A stretch of DNA of 64,000 bases, taken from the NCBI GenBank assembly GCA_030685235.1, contig MU839142.1:200626-264625 (forward strand). The letters are read 5' to 3'. Shown here one piece after another: positions 46,683 to 57,336 of this stretch (positions are counted from its first letter, which is position 1; every line of letters begins with the position of its first letter). A program made the position numbers and the translations under genes. The notes beneath the pieces are model-generated. The model made no database searches, was not told where the DNA came from, and saw only the letters and a list, made by a program, of their open reading frames with translations. The DNA comes from Copromyces sp. CBS 386.78 (taxonomy: Eukaryota; Ascomycota; Sordariomycetes; Sordariales; Sordariaceae).

Positions 46683-47916
46683 CTACTTCCTCATCACCGG
46701 CACCTTCTCCTTCTCCACCAAATCCATGATCCCCGTCCCATCATCCACCAACTCCCACTCCGGTTCCGGTTCCGGTTCCCTCTTCTCCACCTCCTCCACC
46801 ACACGTGTTATCTCATCCCCATCCCCATCCCCATCCCCATCCCTCTTGGTAACAACCTCCCCATTAGTCGGACTCGGACTCATTCCATAAAACTCGGTAT
46901 AACACTGCAAGTTCGGTCCCCACGGGTTATCCTCGGGCCCCATTTTAGGGAAATACTCCTCCTCGCCCTTATTGCAATTCGCATAGCTGAGAATGACGTT
47001 GAACCCGGTGCCGGTGAACTTCTGCCCGCTCATGCCGTGGCCGACTTTCCGCGTGACGTTGTCGGCGGGGCCCTGGTGGCAGCAGTTTTGCTGCACGATG
47101 GACCCGAGGTCGTTGATGCGCGTGCCCGTGACGCGCACGATGGACTTTGTGTCGTTGCAGATGTACACGCCCGAGGTGTTCTTGCAGGCGACGCGGCGGC
47201 AGGTGCGCCAGCCGACTTGGTATTGCTGGATGTTGAGCTTGGTTTCGAAGGCGTAGAGGAGCGAGGAGGTGTCTTCCATGTAGCCGGTGGCGAAGATGCC
47301 GCAGTAGAGGGCTGTTACATGTTGTCTGTCGTTAGTCTCTTGGGGTTCTTGTTGGTGAAAGGGAATTGAAGGAAGAGAATGGAAGGGACTGGAAAAGGGG
47401 GATAACGTAACGTCACGTACCGGAATCATAAACGGGCTTCGTCCTCTTCCCGTGCACCATGCCCCTGTGCATCCCAGACATGCCCACCAGGGACGACCGC
47501 CCGTGCACAGCAGATTGGTTCCGTTTCGCCCAGTACGGGTCGAGGTAGTTGTCGTTGAACTTGTCGATGGGCATTAACCAGGGGTCTTCGTCGTCGTCGT
47601 CGTCCTTGTCGTCCTTCTTGGTAGTGATCGAACTCGTGCTGTCAACAACAACAACAACAACAACATCTTCAACACTGTCGTTGTGTCTCTTGGCTTCCAC
47701 CAGCTTGTTGTTGTTGTTGGTGTTGCCTGCAGCCACAACCGAGACAGCGTCTCCCAGACTAACGCCAGGAGCGGCATGGACGGTCTGGACCCAAAACCCC
47801 GGCGCTGCCATCAACAGTCCCAGTCCCAGTCCCAAGAGGGTGGCGGTCTTGGTGCTGGTGGTGGCGCGGTGTTTGGTTGTTGCCGTCGTTTGTAGCCGGC
47901 GTTGACGCATGGTCAT
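46683..47916 (-). CDS. Secreted or surface cysteine-rich protein of unknown family
   Basis: Exon 1 47916-47421 and exon 2 47311-46683 give 374 aa. The 109-nt intron has GTACGT, ACTAACG and AACAG. A basic N-terminus is followed by a hydrophobic stretch (TATLLGLGLGLLMAAPGF) that fits a signal peptide or anchor, with the mature part from about HAAPGVSLG. Then come a run of seven Val, a Lys/Asp block with five Asp, and one NQS glycosylation site. Exon 2 codes for a domain with eight Cys (YCGIF, WRTCRRVACKNTSGVYICND, QQNCCHQ, YANCNKG, LQCYTEF). It resembles fungal effector-like folds in spacing, but I cannot name the family. The C-terminus is acidic (GDGDGDGDE, EPEPEPE). Confidence 0.75.
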
Positions 47917-48938
47917 GTAATGGTACGATGTAGTTTGCGTTATTTGCGATCTGTCAGTTGAAACGAGCGTACTAGTTGGGATGGAATGAGATGAGACAGT
48001 CCTGCTGCAGCAAGCGAGTGAGCGATGTGTGTTTGCGAGTGAGTGAAATCAGACTATCGAGGAAACTAAGGTAATGACATATTCCTTGTCGGGGACTGGT
48101 GATGCCACTGGAGAATTATATGCGTTTCAGGGGTAAAGGGGGTTGAAAGGGAAGTAAACAACAATCGTAAGCGGGTGCCGTTTCTTGAGATTGTGCGAAT
48201 GCAGTCACCAGGCCACTCAGGACAGTTGCGCCAAAGGTTGAGTGGCTGGATGTTTTCCTGGTCTAGCGATGGCTCGTGAACATTCTGGAGGGTGCCAAGT
48301 TCAAGAGAGAAAAAGGATTGAGATTTGAGAGGGATTCTTGGGAATGGAAGTGTCCATGTTGATGAGGTTGGTGAGTGATGAGGTCTTGGGTTCCAGTCCT
48401 GGATCATGATGCAGCGCATGTGCCGTGATGGAAGGCGGCAAGACTGCCAGCGAGCCTTTACTGTAAAGATTGTTAGCGTCGGTAGGATAGGCAATGACCA
48501 AAGAAGATAGCACAGCTCAAAACATGTTGCAAGCTCGGAGAAGTTGAGTATTGCCCATCAACTCCAGATCGAGCATGATTGACATGAAGCCATCACCACC
48601 GTCCTCCTCCGACCTTGCTTGCATCGCGACATCACCCAGTCACCCACTCCCGCAGCAAAACCCCCCAAGTCCCATGTGCATCACGGCTAACACCAGGCCG
48701 ACGACGACCGTCCGGCAGTTCACCCCCAAAAGCCGAGCATCCGATCACCGCCCTTCATTATCAAGGCAACCACGACCACGACTGGAGCCGTTCCTTTGTT
48801 CAAGTCCTCTCACAGATTCTCCCTTTATCTCACCTTTCCACACCAAATAACCGAACAAAGAAACACACCACACCATGCGTCGCTTAAGGTTGTCTCAGGA
48901 ACAATCAAGGAACAGAGTGCGCGCCATGTGCCACAACT

Positions 48939-48970
<32 letters not shown>
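48939..48970. repeat. (ACAGGC)n hexamer repeat
   Basis: About five units of ACAGGC/GGCACA. Confidence 0.85.
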
Positions 48971-49158
48971 TGCCAGGAGAGTACACGCACCAGTCAATGT
49001 CCATGTCGATCGATGTCAGTCACACTTATACAATACCTCTAATTCTACTGTGCCAAAAATAACAACACAACATCTTTACCTACCAAGCCACGTCAGTGTG
49101 GCTGACTTGCACTTGGGACTTTGGATTTGAGTTTCCGACATGCGACGTGGTACAACCA

Positions 49159-49187
49159 GCGTCAGCGTCAGCGTCAGCGTCAGCGTG
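49159..49187. repeat. (GCGTCA)n hexamer repeat
   Basis: About four and a half units of GCGTCA. Confidence 0.85.
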
Positions 49188-49539
49188 CGTTGAGCCTCCG
49201 ACCGAAAATTCAATGCCGAGTGGTGAGTGGTGATGTCGGACTGCCGCTCCCGCTCGCTCAGAATCATCATTCATCACTAGAGGTACTCACCACACAGCAA
49301 AGCTCTTTGCTTCCAACTTGTCTTCCTGCCACATCACCTAAGGTAAAGGTAGGTACCTACCTGGCCCGCTGCCTCCCAGGTCCCTTCGCATCTTGATTCC
49401 ATCCGGTCTCCCTCGAAAGTCGAAAATCCCCGGCAACCATCACCACCACCGCCGACCAATTCCGTATCCCGGTCCTGGTCCTGGTCCCGGTCCCGTAGCT
49501 TCCGCCGCCGCCGCCGCCGCCGCCTTCTGCCATTCCATG

Positions 49540-51567
49540 TCACCAGCCCGCCAAAGTCGACCACGCAGCCCCTGCCCCTCCAAAGTCAAACGGCCCCGAT
49601 CCATGTCCTCCACCATAGCCATAGCCATAGCCATATCCAGCAGGAGGTGCACTCGACACCGGCAAGGGCACCGGCACCGGCACCGGCAGCTGCGGCTGCA
49701 CCACTCCATGTCTTTCTCCTACATGTATCCCATCCACGTCCGTCCCGGGTACATGTACGCCCAAAGCTTCATGTTCCCACTCCAATCTTGATCCCAACGC
49801 CGCCGCCGCCTCCTCTCTGATCAAAATGGTCCTCTCCTCCAATCCATGTCCCGTGCCCGGCCCCGAAGTAAAACGGGCCAACATGAACGGCCCTGGCGCT
49901 TCCATGTCCATTCCCCACGGCGTAGAGGTATCGTATCCCACTCCACCACCAAAAGGCCCCGATCCAGGTCCAGATCCAGATCCGGACCCCCACCACCCCC
50001 TCGTGCTTCCGAACCCACATGCACCGTATTGCCCATCCCTTCTACGACTACGACTACACGTGAGTCCATCCGGGCCACGAGCTTCATCATCATCATCATC
50101 ACCCCGTGCTCCTCCTACGCGCTGTGCTTCGCGCGCGTTTCGTCTGCCATCTTGGGTAATGGCACTGGGGGTTGGTGGGGCGCGGACGCGGCGGACGCGG
50201 AGGCGGAGGCGGAGGCGGAAGAATTGGATTTTGAACAAGTCGTGGGGGGTGAGATTCATGAGGCGGAGTTGGCGGGCTAGGAGTTGGTCGGGAGTCGATG
50301 TTGACGCCGTACCTGTACCTGTACCTGTCCCGTCGTGGCCCTCGTGGTCTTGCCGTCCCTGTTGTGTCTGTTGTGTCTGTTGTCGTAATTGTCCCTGCTG
50401 CCCCATGTGCATCGTCTGCTGCCCCACCGTCTGCTGTTCCTCCCGCTCCCGCTCCTCCTCCTCCTCCTCCTCCAAAACCTCCCCCAAAGCAGCTCTCAAC
50501 CTGCCTAAATCTGTCATGCGCGGTTCATCAAGGGTTTTGTGTTCATCTACCCACGCCGGGCTGGGACCGTCATTGAGGATGGAGTCGTCGATGATGGTGA
50601 TGGTGGTGACGCGGAGGATCTTGGCTATCATAAGCAAAGGGTTGATGGATTCGTATTGCACTGTGTTGAGATGGTTGAGGATATTCGGGGCGAGACTAAT
50701 GCGACGCTGGCAAAGGGCTTGGGCGTGGGAGTGAAACAGATAAATCTCGCCGGAGGCTTTGGGGTCGGGGTCGGACTTGTACTTGTGCTGGAAAGCAGGA
50801 TGGTCGGGGTCCTGGTCGGGGTCCTGGTCGGGGTCGGGGGAGGTTATAGTAGATGCGGAAGCGAGAGGGACGTAGAATGTTGAAGGCCGAGAAGGATCGC
50901 GACTTTCATCTGGATCCGACTCCTCACCTTGACCAAAAGGCTCATACCCAGGTTGATTAACCCACACCGGCGGCGCAGGTAGGCCATGTGCACTCCCAAT
51001 GCCTCCATGTCCCCTGGGTATTATCTCCTCCCTAATCCCACCGCCACCGCCACCGCCACCCCCCAATAACCTCACGCACTGCTTACCTATAGACTCGCAA
51101 TCCAAATGCACAATCTCCAAGCAAATCCTCTCCGTCTTTCTGTTCCACGGAATAGCGTACACTTTCTTCCCCCTCTTCGTCAACTTTGCCTCCCTCGTGT
51201 AGTACGGCGGGTCCCAATCAACCGTCACATGGATCCGATCCGGCAGGATATATCGCATAATATCCTGATAAACACTCCTGGAGACCAGCATCAGATTGCA
51301 CACATGTCTGGCGGCTTTTTTGAGCGCGGGGGTACAGCCCGCTTTTACGTGCCAGGGCGGGCCGTAGAGAGATGAACCCAGGAATTCGGCGGTAGGTGGG
51401 AAGTCCTTTTGGTAGAGGGTTATGCGTAGGATGCGGTAGGGGTCGACGGCGTGGTGCCAGATGAGGGTTTGGAGCTCGTAAGGGAGGTCGGGGAAGAGGG
51501 GGAAGGGCTTGGGGGTGGAAGTGGTGGTTGTGGACATGTTGAAGAGTTTGGAGAGGCGTTTGTACAT
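49540..51567 (-). CDS. 2EXR-domain protein with long low-complexity tail
   Basis: A single exon of 675 aa from MYKRLSKLFN; an alternative start is the ATG at 51537. The N-terminal motif FPLFPDLPYELQTLIWHHAV is the 2EXR signature (F-x-F-x-LP-EL-x-IW), an F-box-like fungal domain usually at the start of the protein, followed by the expected hydrophobic strands (LMLVSRSVYQDI, ICLEIVHLD). From about residue 170 on, simple sequence dominates: nine Gly, Asp-Pro repeats (DPDQDPDQDPD), Glu-rich, Gln-rich and Gly-Tyr repeats (GYGYGYGYGGG). The family is greatly expanded in Sordariomycetes, and its role is unknown. Confidence 0.8.
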   Translation of the reverse strand: MYKRLSKLFNMSTTTTSTPKPFPLFPDLPYELQTLIWHHAVDPYRILRITLYQKDFPPTAEFLGSSLYGPPWHVKAGCTPALKKAARHVCNLMLVSRSVYQDIMRYILPDRIHVTVDWDPPYYTREAKLTKRGKKVYAIPWNRKTERICLEIVHLDCESIGKQCVRLLGGGGGGGGGIREEIIPRGHGGIGSAHGLPAPPVWVNQPGYEPFGQGEESDPDESRDPSRPSTFYVPLASASTITSPDPDQDPDQDPDHPAFQHKYKSDPDPKASGEIYLFHSHAQALCQRRISLAPNILNHLNTVQYESINPLLMIAKILRVTTITIIDDSILNDGPSPAWVDEHKTLDEPRMTDLGRLRAALGEVLEEEEEEEREREEQQTVGQQTMHMGQQGQLRQQTQQTQQGRQDHEGHDGTGTGTGTASTSTPDQLLARQLRLMNLTPHDLFKIQFFRLRLRLRVRRVRAPPTPSAITQDGRRNAREAQRVGGARGDDDDDEARGPDGLTCSRSRRRDGQYGACGFGSTRGWWGSGSGSGPGSGPFGGGVGYDTSTPWGMDMEAPGPFMLARFTSGPGTGHGLEERTILIREEAAAALGSRLEWEHEALGVHVPGTDVDGIHVGERHGVVQPQLPVPVPVPLPVSSAPPAGYGYGYGYGGGHGSGPFDFGGAGAAWSTLAGW

Positions 51568-51837
51568 GGTTGGTGTTTGGCTGTTGGGGGGCAGAATTGA
51601 TGATGTGATGTTTGGGAAATATAGCAAAGTGATGATGGGTATTTATTAGTGACTGAGATTGTTGCGCAGAGGTTGGTGATACTTGCATGCCAAAAAGTCA
51701 TTGGACTGGACTCTGTTATGTACCAAGTCCGCTGATGGCTTGTGCACCCAGCTGCCTTTTACGGATGGAAACCAGGAAACGCAAACTTTGTGTCCCTAGT
51801 CATGAGCCTCACTCACGACCGACATTGAGCCGTTCCA

Positions 51838-52653
51838 TCATGCCTCGAATGCTTCGCCAATACGTCGCTCCCACGCGGAACTGTCCGTAACAGTGATGGA
51901 ATGGGTATATCTCAGCTTGCCCCCTTCCAACCTGAACAGGTGACTATCCGGTGCATTCCCCAGATGCTCAAATTTGCAAAGCACGCTCACAGTCCCCATG
52001 CTTTCATCAATGACATAGCGTCGATCGGAATTGGGTGGCTGGGTGTTGTTGCTCGGGATGCCCACTTTGCACGAATCATCCGGCGCCCCTTTGCCGGTAT
52101 ACACGCTTCCCTCCAATCGTGCACATGGCGTCCCCCATGGGACAGCGTCAATAGCACTCTTGTTGCTCCACATGTCCAGATAGGCATCAGCTGCTGCTTG
52201 GAGGGTCTGGCGCATGTCCCGCTGAGCAGGTGGGATGACGGGCCAGTTCTCTTGCCGAGCGTATTGGAGGGTCCGACTGGCGTTGAAGAACCATGAGCCA
52301 GTGGTAATGGTATCAATCTTGTAAACGCTGTTGTCAGTCGGGTAGTGGTGTATCTGAGCGCCTAGGACAAAGGGTTCGGTAAAGGTTGAGCAGGTGGTCA
52401 TGTCGATGATGGTGCGGTTGAAGTCGATCTTGAGCATGTTGTTGAATATCCCCGAGACGATCACAGTGGGTTTGTTGTTTTCAATATATTCGAAGTCGTC
52501 CGCGATGTTCTCCAGGGGGCCAGCTTGGCCCATGGTCAGCCCAAGAAGGAATTGGTCGACTGTGAGGAGGAGTTCATTGCGATTGCAAGCGGCAGTGGCG
52601 GTTGACATACGGCCTGCTGCGAGGATGGCGAGGAATGCCCAGGGTGACAACAT
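51838..52653 (-). CDS. Secreted DUF8021-type protein
   Basis: A single exon of 271 aa from MLSPWAFLAILAAG, a signal peptide ending near ATAACNRN. The upstream open extension starts with TTG and is not used. The first part (LLLTVDQFLLGLTMGQAGPLENIADDFEYIENNKPT) and the phrase GSWFFNASRTLQYARQENWPVI ... YLDMWSNKS, VPWGTPCARLEGSVYTG, RRYVIDESMGTVSVLCKF and PDSHLFRLEGGKLRYTHSIT match what I recall as the DUF8021 family of secreted fungal proteins, with an SnoaL/NTF2-like feel in the C-terminal strand pattern. Four to five Cys probably form disulphides; three N-glycosylation sites are visible. No enzymatic role can be assigned. Confidence 0.8.
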   Translation of the reverse strand: MLSPWAFLAILAAGRMSTATAACNRNELLLTVDQFLLGLTMGQAGPLENIADDFEYIENNKPTVIVSGIFNNMLKIDFNRTIIDMTTCSTFTEPFVLGAQIHHYPTDNSVYKIDTITTGSWFFNASRTLQYARQENWPVIPPAQRDMRQTLQAAADAYLDMWSNKSAIDAVPWGTPCARLEGSVYTGKGAPDDSCKVGIPSNNTQPPNSDRRYVIDESMGTVSVLCKFEHLGNAPDSHLFRLEGGKLRYTHSITVTDSSAWERRIGEAFEA

Positions 52654-54475
52654 GGTGATTGTGGTGCTCGAAGAGACTGGCAAAATACTTGTCTGTTGTT
52701 CAGTAAAATGCCTGGTCCGTGGTCTCCGGTTGTCGTAGCTCCAAGGAAAGGGTTTTGGGCATGGTAAATGTAGATATTGGTCAGCCCAGCCATTGGATCG
52801 CTTGATCCTGCTCTAACCTGGAAGAAAGCGACGACTTGTTGGTGATTGGGCACTTGCCAACGCCGTTAGCTAGATGCCTTGACGACATGTCTCCCTCAAC
52901 GGACTTGTTCTGCCCGTTTCCCCTTTGCCTATAACCACTTGGTTTCTGAATTTGTCTCGCAATATCGTCTGCCCCTCCCCAAAGCCGAACAATGTCCATG
53001 TCTGGTATGCAATCTCTAGGCGTAGAGTGACCCGGTAGACTTCTACCGAGAGGAACATGGCCTCGACGTAGGCGTAACAACAGAATTCCGATAATTCCAG
53101 CTCCGACACTCGCTCATAGGTGTCCGCTCCATCGCCATATGGCCTTGGTTGTAGACTGCCGGTCACAGGAAGACTCGCCATGCCTCGGCAACCTGTCCAC
53201 AGTATTGGTACCAGCTTGCCGTCGTCAGCTACCAGGGCTGTGCTGTCACCGCGACACCAACTGCCCACAAGTGTAGTCTACTTGTTCATTAGTTAGAAGG
53301 CTCGGGAAATTCGCGGGCGACGAGGGTCGGTTTAAAGTTTGCGCATTCATCCCAATGGACCATGTGTGTTGATCAAGGTTTCTGGGCGTCAAGCATCGCC
53401 GTCTTGTTCGCCGGCAACGAAAAGGGCGCAACATGGCAAGTCTCGGCGGCTGCAATCGGGCATCGCCTCGGTTCGAAAAACATTCGGTATCGAGTCGGGT
53501 GCCATGAGGGACTGATGGCGGTGTTGTGAAACAGTATATTTGAGCTTCGTCGGATTGTCGTGTTTTGAGATGAAAGGGAGGAGAACGACCAGGCTGAGCG
53601 ACGCTTGCTTGGATGACGACGCAGTTTGGAGCTTGGACCGCACTGTGGAGCTCAAAATTACAGGGGCCTTTCAGCGCAATGCGTTAAGCTTCACGGCTAT
53701 ACCATGTGCAAAATGCTAACAGGCTGACCCACCTGAAGCACATCAGCCCTGCTTCTTGGCATCTGAGGCTGAACTTTCCTTTGACATCATCTTCCATCTT
53801 CCCATGGATTGTCGTCGTATTACTCCAGAAAACAATAACGAGACGCGACCCAGTGAAATTTCGAAGACGAAGAGAACCCTACGCGCTTAGCACCTCCAGA
53901 ATGACTTCAATTGGCTGACACGCCATCATGAGGTGGCGCACCCGACTGCCGAGCCCAGTGTCCAGGTCATGACCACAACACACCTCCGATGGCCTGTTGC
54001 TTCGACTAAAGGGGAAGCTAGCCATTTCTTCTTTTGGTGGCTTAGAAGGAGAGCCAGGCATTCCGCGGGTTCTCACCATATCGGTAAAGAAAACCTGTGA
54101 AAGGACGTGAGACAATGGGAGTGTCTTTCTCCTCGGCAACCAACAAAAGACACGGACGAACAAAGATCACCACTTCATTCACGGCATCAAAGGCACCGTA
54201 TTAAGCAAATCTAAAAGAGGAAAACAACTGATTGTATTATCCAAACACATGGCACCGAAGCCCTCCGTCTTCCATTTAGCCCAGCCGTCCAGCCAGCCGT
54301 CAGAGAGACAAGACATCCGCTGGACAACGAGAAGACGCGGCAACTTACCTACACAACACACGCCTACACTCACTCCGTGACCACCAACACCACTGCAATG
54401 CTGGAAGCAGATAGCTCCAACAAAAACCTCGACATCAAAAACCCAAGGGCTGGCTGGCTTGAGGCCTGGCATGGT
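52654..54475. other. Intergenic
   Basis: Several overlapping frames of 70-130 codons, none with family signatures or splice support. Confidence 0.5.
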
Positions 54476-55054
54476 CTAAACATTAGTCCCCCTAACCCTC
54501 GGCCCCCTCGGCCGTCCGTTCCACTTCCTGATCACCTCCTCCCCCACCCCCTCCAAAACCTCCCATTCCCCCCTTCTCTCCATGTCCTCCTTCCGTCCCT
54601 CCACCCCGTGCCCCCTCATATGCCCCTGCCCTCCAAGTTCAGGTTCCCCATCCCCCCCTTCTTTTCCCTCCTTTCCCACCGCCTCCCACATTTTTCGGTC
54701 TCTCTCAGCCTCCCTCTTCACTCGTTCTCCCATCTCACTATCCCCGTTCTTAGCCAAAGAAATATCATATTTCTTCCTATCCTCGCAATCACTCAACACG
54801 TCGTAGGCTTCTTTCAGGTCTCTATACCGTGAAGAGGAGTGGAAGGAGGGCATGTAATTCGGTCCAGGGGTCCGGGCGGCTTTGCACCGGGAGTGGAAGG
54901 CGGCGCGGATGGTGGATTGGGTGGCTGTCACGGGGACGTTCAAGGTGGTGTAGTGGGAGGGGGTGGTGGTGGCAGTGGTGGTGGTACTTGTGCTGCTGGG
55001 AGTGGTGCTGGTGCTGCTGGGAGTGCTGGGAGTGCTGGGGGAGGACATGGACAT
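54476..55054 (-). CDS. J-domain-like protein lacking the HPD motif
   Basis: A single exon of 192 aa. After a Ser/Thr/Pro-repeat N-terminus, the segment HYTTLNVPVTATQSTIRAAF to LKEAYDVLSDCEDRKKYDISL (about 33-100) follows the helix I/II/III/IV plan of DnaJ domains, including the LKEAYDVLSD signature. The turn between helices II and III, where Hsp70-activating J-proteins have His-Pro-Asp, reads AARTPGPNYMP here, so HPD is absent. It is therefore a J-like protein that probably cannot stimulate Hsp70 ATPase. The C-terminal half is charged (Glu/Lys/Arg/Gly). Two ATGs are possible (55054, 55048). Confidence 0.75.
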   Translation of the reverse strand: MSMSSPSTPSTPSSTSTTPSSTSTTTTATTTPSHYTTLNVPVTATQSTIRAAFHSRCKAARTPGPNYMPSFHSSSRYRDLKEAYDVLSDCEDRKKYDISLAKNGDSEMGERVKREAERDRKMWEAVGKEGKEGGDGEPELGGQGHMRGHGVEGRKEDMERRGEWEVLEGVGEEVIRKWNGRPRGPRVRGTNV

Positions 55055-56464
55055 GTTGGGTGGTGCATGTGGTGATTGTGGGAGACGGGATTTATAGGTA
55101 GGTGAAGCTGGTGTTGGATGCTTGACACTGACACTGATGGTGACGGTTCTGGCGGGCTGGAGAAGTAAGAGGAAGGGATTGGATGGTTATAGTAAAGTGA
55201 GTACTTATCTTATATGTCTCTTCTTGTCGTTGGTCTCATTGTTTTCATTGTCAGTATCGAATGATGGGTCTGTTTAGTTTTGGCCATCATTGAAGACTCG
55301 GTTCGAATGGGTTGACAAAGAGTTTCTTTACAGCTATTCGGGGCATCAGAGCGAACAAGCTCATTGTTTCGAACCCGGCACGGTAGATAAGGTAAGTAAG
55401 GTAGCTTTGCGATTTTGTCCGTCCTGTCACTCAGAGAGGACACAGAACTTGTGTTATCCCATCCGCAATAAAAGAGGAAGAGTGCCGCGCCAGGCTCGGG
55501 TTACTCATGCCATCTGGTTACAGCTGAATACCTAGGCTGGCGTTGTTGGATAGGGGTAGGACATCTGGCGCTGCTGAGCAGTGGTAGGACATCTATCTGC
55601 TTTTGAGGCTCGGAGATGGATTCGATGGAAGCTAGGTAGGACGTTAGAGGTACCTCTACGCTGCACTTGTTGATTGAAGCTCATCATTAGATATCTGTCT
55701 GCTTCATAGCACGTCGATTTTTGTATAAAAAGAAGTTCGCTTTCAATGGACTGCTATGGTTGAGTGTCGAAAGGGAGGGGAAAAAAAGAGCCACGGCGTC
55801 GGTTGGTTAAGAAACACACCTTGCAACTGTTTTTCGCTCTGCCACAGAGCCAAAATACCACCAAAAACAAAACGCAAAGGTGCGCATGTTGTCGGAGGTG
55901 GTTGAGCTTGGTGTTGTTGATCGCAACCTTGTCTTCATTGACACTTGGAGGAGCTCCGTTAAGCTCCGGTTTCGGTGCTGGACTGTGAAGCAACGGCGCC
56001 TTGTCGAAAAATCAGCGGTCCTGCCCCGGTCAACACCTATCGGTTCAAATCCTCGTACGCCAGCCCATTGACACCTGCACATTCCTTCTCCCTAGTACCT
56101 CTCGCAATTGGTACTTCGTTCCCGTCAACGGTTCCAGTTCATCAAGGTGCCCACTGACTTTAGCCCTACAGCCCTACAATCCACAGTCATGACTCGAGCA
56201 AGCTTGTGGAGTTGGGAGGACCCCCAATTGCATGGATGTGGTCAGGAACTTGCGACCCCGTACAAGTCACCCCCAGTGCTTCATTGTCCCTTATGGTAAA
56301 CCGTCTCTCATTATCGCCCATCTAAGGTATGTACAGGGTCGCGATCCTGTTTTCCTCGCGCTGTGCTGTGCTGTGCTGTGCTGTGCCGTGTTTCCGTCTT
56401 GACGTCTTGCGTCCTGTGTTCCGTGCTCGTCTTCCATGCCCGTTCCGTCGTATATCATTCGAAA
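55055..56464. other. Intergenic
   Basis: No gene supported. A B-box-like GGTTCAAATCC occurs at 56041-56051, but no tRNA could be folded around it. Confidence 0.5.
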
Positions 56465-56887
56465 TCAGTTGCTCCGCGCTCCACCCTTGGCGGCCCTCAA
56501 CTCGTCCATCTTGGCGACGCGCTTCTTGAACTCGACGTACTGGCACTTTTCGTATGTGTGTCGCTCGTCCTGTGGGGGTGTTAGTTGTCATTTGATCTTC
56601 GTGGATAGATTCGGTTCCGTGGTGTTCAGGCAACGGCCATCGTACCTCGCACTTCCACGGGAGGTAGTAGGTATCGTAGCGACACCGGTTTAGCGGGATG
56701 AGGAGGTGGGCGCAGCTGTCGCGGTAAGCCATGGGAAGTTTGGCATCGCTCATCTCCTGGCGAGTGGCCTCTGTTTTTGGACAGTGATTCCAGTCATTAG
56801 CAAGCGCTTTCTTTGATGGGTCGGGGAGGGGGGTACCAGAAGGGGAGTATTACGCCTAGCAGTGGTGATTGAAGAATCCGACGCCAT
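56465..56887 (-). CDS. NDUFB7: Mitochondrial complex I subunit B18 (NDUFB7 homologue)
   Basis: Three exons, 56887-56854, 56770-56646 and 56569-56465, give 87 aa; introns are 83 and 76 nt. The reassembled protein reads MASDSSITTARQATRQEM, then AKLPMAYRDSCAHLLIPLNR, CRYDTYYLPWKCEDERHTYE and KCQYVEFKKRVAKM. It carries the twin CX9C motif: CAHLLIPLNRC and CEDERHTYEKC, the mark of proteins oxidised by Mia40 in the mitochondrial intermembrane space. NDUFB7 is an accessory subunit on the intermembrane side of the membrane arm of NADH:ubiquinone oxidoreductase. The length is slightly shorter than the human protein, as usual in fungi. No simple six-frame reading shows the gene because all exons are short. 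Confidence 0.95.
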
Positions 56888-57336
56888 CTTGGATCGGCAG
56901 TTGGAGGGGGCGACCGTCTCGTGGGAATGGAATGGTGGTGGTGCCGTGGTGGTGCCGTGGTGTTGTGCCGTGGTCTTGGTCAAGTCATGTCCAGCATGTT
57001 AACAGTCCATGGTCAAACTGTGGAGCTTCCCCAGCTTCCAATGATGGAGTGGTCCGAGCGTCATGGCTGTCCAACAGTCGAGGGTACCTAGATACACGTG
57101 GAGAATCACATGACAGTTGCCCAGGCAGGCTTGGACACACGGACCAGTTGGCGGCAGCCATCATCACTCCACCTCTTCCATCTGTCTTCTAACCTTTCCT
57201 CTTTTCCACCAGGCCCACCCACCAATACAATACCATCATGATCTCACTTCAAAACTCACCCAATACACCCGTTGGGGTATGACATTACAGACGACAATGG
57301 TCACTAGCAAGTGTTCTTCAACTATATAATCTTCAT
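56888..57336. other. Intergenic
   Basis: The promoter side of the complex I gene; a GGTGGTGCCGTG direct repeat lies at about 56935-56962. No gene seen. Confidence 0.5.

Larger units (their letters stand above)
47917..49539. other. Intergenic with short tandem repeats
   Basis: No gene found. (ACAGGC)n at about 48939-48970 and (GCGTCA)n at 49159-49187 open spurious frames; (CCG)n at about 49502-49525 lies just past the 2EXR gene stop. Confidence 0.55.

Noticed and set aside
48931..49190. Hexamer repeats considered as a CRISPR-like array
   Set aside because: Units are contiguous without spacers, and this is a eukaryotic genome.
55970..56062. Possible tRNA around GGTTCAAATCCTCG
   Set aside because: The B box is perfect, but the T stem, acceptor stem and A box do not pair into a cloverleaf.
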